Shown here one piece after another: positions 10,101 to 19,515 of a stretch of 25,893 bases of DNA; the first letter of the stretch is position 1; each line of letters starts with the position of its first letter. The stretch is taken from NCBI GenBank assembly GCA_001598975.1, contig BBXU01001571.1, positions 1-25,893 on the forward strand, read 5' to 3'. This DNA is from Parachlorella kessleri (Eukaryota > Chlorophyta > Trebouxiophyceae > Chlorellales > Chlorellaceae). The notes under the pieces are model-generated. The model saw only the letters and a program-made list of their open reading frames with translations. It was not told where the DNA came from and made no database searches. The translations under genes were made by a program, and so were the position numbers.

Positions 10101-11481
10101 TGGTTGGCCTAGTGCTGCCTGCTGATGTAAATGCTAAGACATGCATAGCACCGCGTCTTCCACAGAGTCTTTATGCAACTGTTCAAGGGTCGCACACTTA
10201 TGTCGTCTCAGTTCGCCTTAATTCGCACCCACCCTGTTGCAGGAAGTCAAGGGCTGGGTGCGATTCTGGGGCACGCGCCTGGTTGCCCTGGCCCCCACGG
10301 TCGCCATTGCGTCGCTGTCCAACGCCAACAACTCCTTTGACAAGCTGAACAGCCTGCTGAACATCGTGCAGTCGCTGCAGCTGCCCTTTGCCCTCATCCC
10401 GGTCAGTGGTGCCGACTGGGGCATGCCATTCTGGATCGCTCAAATCAGTAAACAGGGAAGCGTGGTGGGTTGCACGCAACTGCTCCAGCTTGGGCGGCAT
10501 GCTGTTGATGATGTCTGCTGGGATGGTAAGGCCTGTTGAACAACCCTGGGTTTCGTAGTGCTGGCATCTTTTGGTAGCCTAGCATAGTTTCATTGCCTGG
10601 TGTCTTTTGGTCGCCAGCTCCATTGTGCTTCCGTGCCTGGCTGTCAAGCCTTGCCTCACTACCTTTTGCATCCCGTGCTGCAGGTGATTCATATGACCGC
10701 CAATCGTAACGTGATCGGGGCCACCTTCCGCACCCGCTTGCCCCTACTGCTCTTTGCCTCGGGCATTGCTGCTGTGGTGGTGGGCATCAATGGCTGGGTG
10801 CTGGTGGACTTCTTGAAGACCAAGCTGCCACAGGTGCGGGGTTTGTTCTCAGCTGGGACTGTTGAAGGAGAGGGACTTGCATTGTTGTGGTAGGTATTAG
10901 CAGCTGGTGTGGTGCTGGTGGACTTTCCTCTAAGTACAAGCTACCCCAGGTATAGTGGTTGGACACTGAGGCTTTCATACAGAATCGCTGCCGTGGTGGG
11001 GGGCACTGTTTGCCGGGTGCCTGTGGGGGTTTTACATATAGAGGTTGCCACAGGCACAAGCTGTCTCCCCAAACCCAAATGGAAGCCTGACCACCTGAAA
11101 GGCTCGACAGGTAGACTGTCTTGCCACCGCCAGCGATTACAGAAACCCCAACAGCAGCAGCAACAGGCCCCAGGAGCACATGCTCGCTTGTGCAGCCAGC
11201 CAGCAGAGGCCCCTTCCCGCCCTCAGCCCTCAATAGCGTCGCACCTACATCTGCCTGGTCCATGGTTGCTGTTGCAGACTGCGGGCGCTTATGCCGGCTG
11301 GTCCCTGCTGATGGCCACATACTTCTGCATAGTACTGTACTATGCTATAGGCCCGGAGCGGGTGGGCAGGTGGGCGGAGCGGTCCCGGCGGCAGGCCTGC
11401 GGGCTCAGCAAGCGGGCGGCACAGCTGGCGGGCCGAATCCAGTGGCGGGACCCGGAGAGCATGCTGGAGGTGCACCTCTGA
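7148..11481 (+). CDS. NRAMP-family divalent metal transporter (10 exons)
   Basis: Exons 7148-7360, 7540-7614, 7804-8029, 8597-8761, 8999-9110, 9462-9613, 9916-10076, 10243-10401, 10684-10833 and 11278-11481 give 538 aa, close to plant NRAMPs. TM1 carries the metal-binding DPGN (D72, N75), with an intron directly before the D codon. TM6 reads GALVMPYNIYFHS: A247 and M250 match known metal ligands, but the usual His of MPH is Tyr252. The TM8-loop signature (about 342-359, SGQIATVGLTYAGQ) is diverged from the usual GQSSTxTGTYAGQ. The family moves Fe2+/Mn2+ with protons; membrane and exact metal cannot be told here. An alternative start is ATG 6969, giving a 2-codon exon 6969-6974 spliced to 7163. 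Introns 3, 5 and 9 hold broken copies of neighbouring exon ends. Confidence 0.93.
8486..8631 (+). repeat. Duplicated acceptor/exon-4 start (NRAMP)
   Basis: Positions 8486-8530 and 8587-8631 match at 42 of 45 bases, 101 bp apart. Each includes CTGCAG/GC followed by codons for C-I-(V/I)-TSVTAFML. The second is the real exon (from 8597). After the shared block the first copy diverges at once and meets a TAA, so its use would truncate the protein. Confidence 0.9.
9358..9511 (+). repeat. Duplicated exon-6 start (NRAMP)
   Basis: Positions 9358-9409 and 9460-9511 match at 44 of 52 bases, 102 bp apart. The first reads NYNASCEERTCGLLWYP then stop; the real exon reads KHDASCEKRARGLLWYL. The upstream copy keeps a GCAG just before the homologous block. 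Confidence 0.85.
10765..11060 (+). repeat. Broken copies of the exon-9 end inside NRAMP intron 9
   Basis: Exon 9 ends with GTGCTGGTGGACTT...CCACAGGT (10798-10835). A copy with small indels, ending in CCCCAGGT, is at 10912-10951. A weaker match to the preceding part of exon 9 (IAAVVVGINGWVLV) lies around 10984-11030 and would read IAAVVGGTVCRVPV. Here the copies lie downstream of the exon and carry donor-side sequence. Confidence 0.65.
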
Positions 11482-11582
11482 GAAGGGTATCTCACGGTGC
11501 CAGGCGGCGGTGTGCATTGGGTGAATGGGTCTCAACAGGCTCATGTGGGCCGACGTTGGGATGGTGTTTGGGATCTAGACCG

Positions 11583-11620
11583 CCAGCAGCAGCAGCAGCA
11601 GCTGCAGCTGCAGCAGCTAG
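11583..11620 (+). repeat. CAG/CTG-rich repeat in the NRAMP 3' UTR
   Basis: A short CAG-rich tract with GCTGCAGCTGCAG palindromes, about 100 nt past the NRAMP stop and before its poly(A) signal. Confidence 0.8.
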
Positions 11621-11670
11621 ACAGTACCCTTGACGGTGACGTGGGATTTGGGAGCTTGCTGAGCTGCACG

Positions 11671-11675
11671 TGTAA
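11671..11675 (+). terminator. TGTAA poly(A) signal of the NRAMP gene
   Basis: TGTAA lies 190 nt after the stop codon at 11481, the expected signal and distance for a chlorophycean gene. Confidence 0.65.
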
Positions 11676-12740
11676 GGGCTCAAGGGGCATTTTGAGTGGT
11701 AAGTGAAGGTTCTAGGGCTTACTATTCTTTGCAGATCTGGAGAGCATGTGGGGGTGCATGGGTAAGGGCTGAGCCATTATGTGAGGGGCCTTGCAGTGCC
11801 CTTTTTTCACTCTGGGGTGGTGGGGATGGAGGCATTGCTTTGTGCGATTCCAAGTATTGAAGGCCGATCACGAGTGTGGATGTCTTTCAACTATTGCTTC
11901 CTAGGCAGGGAGCTGCTGATTCCCTGCCTAGATTCCGACACTGCCTGAGGTACTGTCTCTGCTGATTTTCAGTGAGTCGACTTTCATTTGCCACGCTTCA
12001 CTTTTAACCCGCGGTGAAAGGGGATATGCAACTTTGCCCCGGCAATGGTGATTTGTTCTGTATTGCCGTTTCTGTGAAAGATGCCAGGTGTTCAGCAGTT
12101 AGAGTAGAATTCATAGCGTGTTGTTGCCTGTCTCATCGATAAGTAGCATTCGAGACCCTCTGGGTCATTGTTAACACTGCTAAAACTGTGGAAGGGGTCC
12201 AGCCAGGCTGCACTGAGGGACAGAGACACCTTCTTCTACTGGCAACCTGTTGTCGGTGTTGTGCTGACAGCATTTTCTTCACTGATAGATGCATTTTGAC
12301 TCCCCAGGTCAGCCTAAACACACACTTAGTCTAGCTGCCTGCTCTGCAGCATTGGCAGCACCTGTTGAGTCCTAGCTAGCTTGTGCCACAATAGTGGCTG
12401 TCCCACAAAAACTCCTTGCAGATTGCCTGGAATCAGATAAGGGTGCCTAAACAGAAGGGCCTGGACCCAGTCAGTGGTGACGGCACCCCAGATGCCCAGA
12501 TGGATCAGATGGTGTCATGTTTCGGCGCTCTCACTCCCGCCACCACTGTCGACAATCTTCGGAGGCCTCCCCCATCCCTCCCGCATATTGCACTACGCCT
12601 CACATCACTTTTTAGGTCAACACCAACTCAACGAGCCTGGCTTACAGGCGAATCGAAGCAAAGCCGATAGCATAGGCAGCCTGCAGGCAACTCATTGTAG
12701 CGCTGGTGTTCGGGCGAAGGGGGTGTTTTAACATTCAACT
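11676..12740. other. Intergenic region upstream of the ssSPT gene
   Basis: No convincing coding exon. An open stretch around 12416-12670 has an AG before it, but no family motif and no coherent continuation. A perfect 11-bp inverted repeat (CTAGGCAGGGA / TCCCTGCCTAG) with a 9-nt loop lies at 11901-11931. The promoter of the small gene starting at 12741 should be here. Confidence 0.5.
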
Positions 12741-13611
12741 ATGCCTACCAGCACGATGACCAGCACCGAAATGTGCAGGTTTCTGCCGCTTATACCAATC
12801 TAGCCCAACATCCCGTAATGACCTTCTACCAAACGACGCTTTGATGCTGGTTCCTCTGCAACCTTATAGAAAATATATGGGCTTGTAACTGCAGGGCACC
12901 AGTGACGCCGAAGAACAAGGGACGAGGCCTTACCTTGCATGCTTACACTGCGGCCTCTGGAGGTACCGAGAGCCTGAGACTCATCGAGCACTACCGGCGT
13001 GTTGTCGAAAAGTTAAAAGCAGAGGAGCAGAGGAATGCATTGACCAGGGCTTGGAGGTAAGCAGGGAGATAGGCACTACTACTGGTGGGGTCTGCCACCG
13101 ACTCTGAGCGCCTGCTAGTGGCAATGGACCGCGAACAGCAGCAGTTACTGCAGGTACTACTGGCTTCTGGTGAGAATGACAAGGTCCCGCTGAGTTGTGT
13201 ATCCCTGTGCGTAGCATGATAACATCTACTGTGGGGTGCCTAGTGGGCATGCTTGCAATGCGCGGAGGAGGGGTGCTCTCGGTGTGCCATACAATGCCTT
13301 ACACGCCTTTGCAGCAGCACAACATTATAAGCTATCTTATCAATCAGTCAATCAATCAATAACGCTTCCCGCTTATCTTAGCATGCCTGCTTCTCAACTG
13401 CATACCCAACTCACCCTGCACGTGTGCACCCTGCAGCCGGCTGGACAGCTGGCGTTTCCAGTACGAAATCACGGGGGGTGCATATGTCCTGGAGTGGTGG
13501 GAGCGGCTCCTGGTGCACGCCTTCACCCTCCTGGCACTCTATGGCATTGCCAGGTTGCTGGCCCCCTTGGTGGTCGCCACAGGGAAGCTTGCCCTGGCAG
13601 GGGCGCTTTAG
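12741..13611 (+). CDS. Serine palmitoyltransferase small subunit-like protein (ssSPT), 3 exons
   Basis: Exons 12741-12778, 12895-13056 and 13437-13611 keep phase and give 124 aa. The C-terminal part has the ssSPT signature, RAWSRLDSW then QYEITGGAYVLEWWER (75-90), followed by a hydrophobic membrane segment (about 92-112). Plant and animal ssSPTs carry the comparable core Y-x-L-x-WWER or Y-M-L-E-P-WER. They bind the LCB1/LCB2 heterodimer in the ER and raise the rate of serine-palmitoyl-CoA condensation, the first step of sphingolipid synthesis. Here a charged N-terminal extension of about 65 residues precedes the core; typical ssSPTs are only 55-80 aa in total. The ATG at 12741 is first in the frame of exon 1. 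The stop TAG overlaps a donor-like AG/GTAAGA. The core match is strong; the short first exon is the least certain part. Confidence 0.72.
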
Positions 13612-13624
13612 GTAAGACATTCCG

Positions 13625-13646
13625 CCTGGGGTAGTCTCTACCCAGG
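13625..13646 (+). repeat. Small hairpin after the ssSPT stop
   Basis: CCTGGGGTAG and CTACCCAGG pair around a TCT loop with one unpaired G. It lies 14 nt after the stop and shares the ACCCAGGGC core with the larger hairpin 60 nt further on. Confidence 0.6.
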
Positions 13647-13688
13647 GCTAACTAACTCAACTGGGAAGGCTGTCCCTTTTAAGCCGGA

Positions 13689-13725
13689 GGCGCCCCGGGT
13701 TACATCTTATGTAACCCAGGGCGTC
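13689..13725 (+). terminator. Hairpin containing a TGTAA poly(A) signal
   Basis: Arms 13689-13705 and 13709-13725 pair at 15 of 17 positions (both exceptions are G-T or C-A type) around a 3-nt loop. TGTAA (13710-13714) sits in the right arm. It lies 100 nt after the ssSPT stop at 13611, where a poly(A) signal is expected. Another TGTAA is at 14319-14323. Confidence 0.6.
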
Positions 13726-15093
13726 TCCTGAACCCACGCCCCTGGCCACTGTCCTGTCGTTCCCAGGGCACAAGCCAAGACCGCGGCTGTGACCTTGAGG
13801 CCTGGAGGCTTGGGCGTACTCACGTATTTATTGTTCTGGTGCTGCGTTTCCACGCAGCATCCACCATCAGCTTTGGTCACGCTTCCCTCCCTAAATACAC
13901 CCTGCACTGACGTGGATGCAGGCCTGCCCACTCAGGACTCTCCGCCTCCAGCGGTAGCCTTTGGCAGATGCACGGAGACCAGCCCGATACAGTGCTAGGA
14001 AACCAGAACAAGCTGCAACCATGATATGGCCTTGCTGCAGCTGCAAGTTTGATATCAAACTACAATAGCTCTCGTACGACACATGCCATGCTATGTGGTG
14101 GTGCTGCCAGGGGCAACTGGTCCTGCCAGGTGCCAGCTAGCCGCCATGCAATGTTCGGTCTTTGTCAGGTGCCACATTTAATCTACTATTATTATACCTG
14201 CTTGGGAAATCACTCAGTGACTGGCGCTTTGATAGTCCCAGCGCTTTCCTGAGCTGTCTGTTTGCTACCGTTCTGTGCAGTTATTTGTTATATATTGCAA
14301 GCACTGTCCTGTTGCGTTGTAATCTTTGCCCGCGATTTTTGTTTCATTCTCCCTGCCTGCACCATCATGTGAGCGGTCTAGGCATGTTCCAGTGTTCCTG
14401 CTTGACGTTCAGTGTAGGTGCACACCCTTTATGCATGTTGACAGTGCCTTTATGATGTTGCTGCAGCTTTAGTTGCTACTTGTTTACAGTGTAGTGATCT
14501 GCACCCTTGTATATGGCAGGTAATGCACTTTTGTTGTAGTTCCGATGGCGGCAGTGAACCATCAATGGCTGGTTGCAAGGTAGCTGTGTGCTACTTCTTG
14601 ATTGCCTGCGCCAGCAGCACTCTGGGCCAAGGCGTCATGCTTTGAGGCTGGGCTGATGGGAGTTGTCAGCCTTTCTTGGCACTACACACGTTCATCTCAA
14701 CGGACCTTGAGTCAGCGCTCACCGCCCAGTTGATCATGTACCAACATGGTACGGTACAACTTCAAGACACACCCCGCCCACACTAAACTTTTCTGGTAGC
14801 TGTGCTGCAGTTGCGAGGATAGGTACATTTTAAGAGCAAAAGAAAGCATAGGCGTAAGGGGAGGCAAAACAGGGTGTCAGACCACATGCCTAACGTCGTC
14901 ATTCCCATGCGTGTACTGCCCCACAGGACGCAAAGCGATGATCACCATCAAGTACAGCTACACCCTATCTCCTCTCTGTGCGCACGCCCGCCACCCTTAC
15001 TAACAAAAGCAACAATGACGAGGAGCCCGTAAGTGACATAGCAGATCACCCAACCTGCGCCCCACAGAGACTCTGCAGCTTGCTGGCACTTCT
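13726..15093. other. Convergent intergenic region
   Basis: This separates the ends of the ssSPT (+) and PPOX-like (-) genes. No supported coding exon is seen. An alternative (+) TGTAA is at 14319-14323 and a (-) TGTAA at 14488-14484. A hydrophobic open stretch around 14162-14455 has no family motif. Confidence 0.5.
14484..14488 (-). terminator. Candidate TGTAA poly(A) signal of the PPOX-like gene
   Basis: First TGTAA on the minus strand after the stop at 15094. It would make a 3' UTR of about 600 nt, so the assignment is weak. Confidence 0.35.
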
Positions 15094-16536
15094 CTAAGGG
15101 TTGACATTTCGTATCACCCACTCTGCTTCGCTCCCGCGCCCCCCCTGCTGCTTGCTGTATACATGCCGCTGGTTCGCGGCAAGTTCCAAGTGGTCCACAC
15201 CCTACATACATGAGAGAGCAAGGAAGCGGTGTGTTGAGGGGTTGTTGTATCCATGCATTCAAAAATCCATTCAGTTGTGACGCAGGCAAGGGAAAGCGCT
15301 GGACATGGGACGCAAATAGACACAACTCCAAATGATGATCTCATCGCATTGGCTGCACGAGCCCACACCATGCTATTTGGCACTCCGACTGACCTCAACA
15401 TCCATGAATACCAGGCAGAACGTATCTGTCACTGGGTCATCAGCTGTGGGAGCCTGCGAGTATTCACGACAAAGCCAGCAGTGAGGGGCATTTGTCTGTC
15501 CCATGGCAGTGGAGTTCTTCTCAAAATACAAGTCCACCTAATGAAAGTCCACCTAGCAACAAGCTTACCCCTGGTGCCGCTAGCACACCCAAGCTGGCTG
15601 GCTTCAGCCACAACATATGCCGATGCAGCTAAGGACGACACTAGGCATGCTTTGCTTGAGAAATGCAGCAGCGGTGGGCACCAACCCCGTGGACTCCCCC
15701 ACCTGTGGCTTGAAAATGCTATCATCCTCGCCTCTATCGAGCCCCGGCTGCGGCCACCCAAACTGCTGCCTGCCAGGGTCACTCATGTTCTTCCAAGCTG
15801 CAAGCCGCGCCTACGACGTTGAAAAAGCCACAGCAAGCCACCAGACCATCGCACCCAAGATGGTTGCAAGCCGGGAAGGTGTGCGGTGGTGCTCCTTGAT
15901 GCGGCCCACATACAGGCTCCCAGGCAAGCAATATACCATTTGCATGCCACAGGAACACACAACAATCGAGCGCAGCACGCCGATCACCACAGGGACTTGC
16001 TACTAGTGTTCCAAGCCCAATCCGGGCCAGCGTCAAGACTTGCTCCACTAACCCCTACTGGCTCCACCCCTGACCTGTTGCAGCGACTCGTCCTGCTCAT
16101 CTTTGGTAACAACAAGCAGCTGCCCCAGCAGCCGGAACTGCTCGCGGGTGTCTATGAAATACCAGTTGACCTCGCCCCAGGGGTTGAGTGCTATCTCCTC
16201 AACCTTGTGGCTCCTGCACCGGACACATAACCACAGTTGGGAACTTCCCGACAACCAACACATGCCAGGAGGCAGCAACGCAACCACAGTGGAGTCGTGC
16301 CCAGCTGCAGCCTGAAGATTGACTGGCTGGGCCCACCTGACGTCCGTAACAAAGGTGGGCTTGTCAGTCTCACCCAGAAAGCCTCTGTACACCACCGTGC
16401 GGTTGGCAGGCTTGCCGTCAGGTCTCACAGTGGCAAGCTGCACATATTTGCTCTCCCTCCACTTGGCATTCCTTTTCAAGGCCAATTGCAGCACTTCCTT
16501 CCAGGGTGCACTCATCCTAACCAAACCGTGGTGCAT
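15094..16536 (-). CDS. Pyridoxamine 5'-phosphate oxidase-like FMN-binding protein, Alr4036 family (5 exons)
   Basis: Exons on the minus strand are 16536-16337, 16213-16075, 15810-15703, 15453-15394 and 15201-15094; all junctions keep phase and give 204 aa. Motifs follow the Alr4036-type family (Pfam Pyridox_oxase_2) in order: YVQLATVRPDGKPANRTVVYRGF, here given in part as QLATVRPDGKPANRTVV; then FVTDVRSHKVEE, NWYFIDTREQFR, WKNMSDPGRQQFGWPQPG, DTFCLVFMD, GVDHLEL and the terminal VNP. Family members form split-barrel flavoprotein dimers that bind FMN; the substrate is not established, and this is not the canonical PdxH/PDX3 enzyme. The ATG at 16515 (MSAPWKEV) is an equally good start and gives 197 aa. 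No transit peptide is evident, so a cytosolic place is likely. It diverges from the EamA gene across about 300 bp. Confidence 0.92.
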
Positions 16537-16835
16537 GTCTGGAGGTGCATGTCAAAGCTATGGCTACTGGCATTTTCCTACACTCTCCTACTAGCCAGAT
16601 GGGTATGCCCCCTCGATCAATTCCGTGCTTTCCGCGGGGGCGCCAGGCGCCTCACGTTGCCATGCTCCTCGATGACTGTACGCCCCCTTTCGCCTCGACT
16701 TCTCCTTCTTGCACACCCCCGTTCGCGGTACCTCCTTCCAGCAAGCTGCTGCTGGGAGTTATTCGTCTTTTGGACAGCACACTTCTTTCGAGAACATCGC
16801 CCCTAGCTCCCCGTGCACAGAACTCTGTTATAGGC
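16537..16835. promoter_or_regulatory. Divergent promoter region, PPOX-like / EamA genes
   Basis: Only 299 bp separate the two divergent start codons, so both core promoters must overlap or lie back to back. I see no clear TATA box. If the EamA start is further upstream in the same open frame (ATG at 16545 or 16662-16664), the gap shrinks further. Confidence 0.55.
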
Positions 16836-19414
16836 ATGATCCCCCGGCCGCTTTCCCTCAGGCGCCCGTTACTCCTCCTTAGCAGCACCCCCGCGGCTTC
16901 CTGGAGCCGGCCGGCATGGAAGCACGGCAGCAGGCTCTCGACTTTGCGGGTCAGGTCCGCTCACCAGCCTCCTCAAGGCACTGCCGAGAGCTCGGAGTTG
17001 GTTCGGCGGAGGCTTGAGGCGTTGCTTCCTACCAGCTTGGCAATCCAGCGGCAGCAAGACAGCAATAGCCCTCAGCAGCAGCCGCTAGACCGGCATTCAA
17101 CCTGGCAAGAAGCCCCTGGGCGGCATGTTGGCGACACACACCACCGTTCCATACAGCAGCAGCAGCCGTCTGCCAAGGCAGCTGTGCTAGCAAAGCCTGA
17201 TGAACACCACCATCAGGAGGGCGTGCTTACCGAGATCTTTAACAAAGCACTGGGGAAGATTGGAATTCAGCTCAGCGACCGAGCGCGCGGCCTGATTTGC
17301 TTGAACTTACTGGTATTGCTTTTTGCCAGCAACTGGGTGAGTACTGCCCTTGGAATTGCCAAGCAGCTAGCCTACTTTTGGCTAATGCCACGTGCCTTGT
17401 TTTGAGTCGAGCTCTGGAGGTAGGTTCCACTCGTGCCTTGCTTCCGTGGTGCACCTGCATCTGGCAGGTCGCTAGGCGGCAGCCGTGAGCTACCACCTCA
17501 TCTGTCTGCGTCTTACACTTTACCCTCAATGCCCTGCCATTGGCTAACACCCGTGGGAACTGAAGTAACTATTTGGACTAACTCTGTCTTGTCCCCGGTA
17601 TTGCTGCAGGTCGTGATCAAGGACTCTGAGGCAGCTTTTGACCCCTTCCTCTTCTCCTTCCTGCGCTTCACGGTGGCAGCTGCCGCCTTCAGCCCCTTTC
17701 TGAAAGCCGCCAGCAAGGACAAGCGGGTGGTGAAGGCCGGCATTGAGCTGGGTGTATGGACGGCAGCAGGCTACTTGTTGCAGTCGTATGGGCTCCTTAC
17801 TACTGATGCCTCCAGGGCGTCATTCCTCAGCACGTTCACGGTGGGTGTCGCGCACCAGCTGCGACAGTCTTGCAGTCTCGCTACTAGAGGAGGTTGGGGA
17901 TTGCTGTGCCCGTGGGTTGAGCAGTTTAGCGGTGCCAGAGCTGTTGGGTCAGCGTGTAGACATCTTGCCCCGCTGCGTTGCTTGGTCGACTGTATGCCAT
18001 GCATGCAGGCCTGCATGCTTATGCGGGTACCCCTTCACATGTCTGGATGTGGTGTCAGCTACGAGTGTTGTTGAGTCTCACTGCGCGTTCTAGTGAGCAT
18101 GCCAAGCATGCGTCTGCCCTGCTCCGTGCAGGTGATAGTGGTGCCCATTTTGGCAGGCCTCTCTGGCCGTGGGGTGCAGCCTCTGACGTGGTTCTCCGCG
18201 GTAGCAGCCCTATGTGGGATGAGCCTGCTTGAGGGAGGGGGCTCGCCACCCTCCATTGGTGACGCCTGGAGCTTCCTGTCTGCGTTGGCCTTTGGTGTCC
18301 AGGTGCGGCGGGTTGGTTGTGGGTGGGGCTGCGCCAGTCTGTGTTGCATGCCTTGCCTTGATGGACTGACGCAGTGGTGGCACAGACTGCTGGGGTGGGT
18401 GCATAGGCAGTGGAGCAAGCCTGGTTGTTGGTGGGTCTTTAGGATGTGAAAGCTTTTCCATGTGGGCTGTCGGGAATACGGCCGTTTGCTGGTTTGCTTG
18501 GTGATATGACAGCGACTGCCATGTCAGGAATGGCAGCGTCGTTAGGCCGTTCAGTCTGAGTCTGCCTGAGGCGCTGACATAGGTGATAGGCGAGAGATGA
18601 GGAGGCAGCTTGATGCTCAGTTGCCTGCTAGCTCTCCGTATGTAAGGCTGGCTTCTTCCTCGCAGGTGTTCCGCACGGAGCACTGGGCTCGCACCCTGGG
18701 CGCCCGCCGCGCCCTGCCGCTCATGAGCGTTGTGCTCGCCGTGACCATGGCCTGCTCCCTGGGTGTGGCGGTGTTTGCGCACCCCGGCACCGCCCTGAAC
18801 CTGCTGGAGCACCCCTGGCTGGCGCAAGGCATGTGGGAGGGCGGCCCACACTTCCCCTGGCAGGCGGCGCTGTACACAGGCCTGCTGACCACCGACGTTT
18901 GCCTGCTGCTGGAGGTGGGTGGGGGGTATAGGTAGCTCATGGCTGCCAGGATCGGCTGGTGGGGTGCAGTGCTTATAGGGATGGTTGGTCGTCGAGTCAC
19001 AGAGTGGAGAGCTACGCTCAGCGTAGCTCTCCACTCATGCAGGGGTGCAGAGTCGGCCTGGCCGAGTAGCACATGGAAGAATAGACTTGCGCTTCATATG
19101 CACGGGGTCCCGTATGTTTGGAGCAAAGGTGCTTGGCTACTAGCTCCCTGAGTGATGGCGCTTACTGACTTGCTGTGCTCACCCTGTGCTTTCAGCTGAC
19201 TGCGCTACGTGACGTGAGTTCCTCCGAGGCAGCCATCATCTATGCGCTGGAGCCAGTCCTGGGCGCCATGTTCGCCTACATGCTCCTGGGGGAGCGATGG
19301 GGCCCCCTGGGCTGGGTGGGGGCGGGGCTCATCATTGCTTCCAGCCTGGTGACTCAGCTGTACGGCAAGGAGGAGGGGGAGCCGGTTCTGGACAGCGAGG
19401 AAGAGTCCGAGTAG
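16836..19414 (+). CDS. EamA/DMT-family transporter, probably plastid membrane (5 exons)
   Basis: Exons 16836-17336, 17610-17840, 18132-18302, 18666-18914 and 19196-19414 are all phase 0 and give 456 aa. Two EamA halves are visible. The first starts at about residue 152 (LICLNLLVLLFASNW) and holds LRFTVAAAAF and LLTTDASRASFLSTFTVIVVP. The second holds LYTGLLTTDVCLLLE, SSSEAAIIYALEPVLGA and the closing LGERWGPLGWVGAGLII. The TTDASRASFLSTFTVIVVP and YALEPV segments are typical of the drug/metabolite transporter superfamily. The first 150 residues are rich in Arg, Ser, Ala and Gln with few acids at the start (MIPRPLSLRRPLLLLSS), like a plastid transit peptide, which is why this ATG is chosen over upstream ATGs. 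The C-terminus is acidic (DSEEESE). Substrate unknown. Intron 4 holds a perfect 33-nt palindrome. Confidence 0.9.
19003..19035. repeat. Perfect 33-nt palindrome
   Basis: AGTGGAGAGCTACGCT and its exact reverse complement flank a single C. It lies in intron 4 of the EamA gene, 88 nt after the exon-4 donor. There is no flanking terminal repeat or obvious element. Confidence 0.95.
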
Positions 19415-19510
19415 GCGGCAGTGGGGGGGCTTGCACTCGCACAGCGGCATGAAAGATTGGGACTGGCCTTTCTGGATGGTGAGAATGTGAAAGAGTTGGG
19501 CAGTGAGACT

Positions 19511-19515
19511 TGTAA
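19511..19515 (+). terminator. TGTAA poly(A) signal of the EamA gene
   Basis: TGTAA lies 97 nt after the stop at 19414, the usual position for this algal signal. Confidence 0.65.

Noticed and set aside
11581..11622. Poly-Gln-like CAG tract as coding
   Set aside because: It follows the NRAMP stop codon and no exon structure connects to it; treated as a 3' UTR repeat.
12416..12731. Possible upstream exon(s) of the ssSPT gene or a separate small gene
   Set aside because: An AG precedes it and it is open for 84 codons, but no consistent donor/phase joins it to 12741 or 12895, and the peptide has no motif.
13060..13200. Apparent coding stretch DSERLLVAMDREQQQLLQ inside ssSPT intron 2
   Set aside because: It looks protein-like, but neither its entry nor its exit phase fits exons 2 and 3, while exon 2 joins exon 3 directly in phase. 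It might be an alternative exon.
14162..14455. Hydrophobic 97-codon plus-strand frame
   Set aside because: Lies in the convergent intergenic region without splice context or family match; T-rich 3' UTR sequence often gives hydrophobic frames.
15253..15822. 189-codon plus-strand open frame
   Set aside because: It overlaps exons 3 and 4 of the PPOX-like gene on the other strand, whose family motifs are unmistakable. The plus frame has no recognisable motif.
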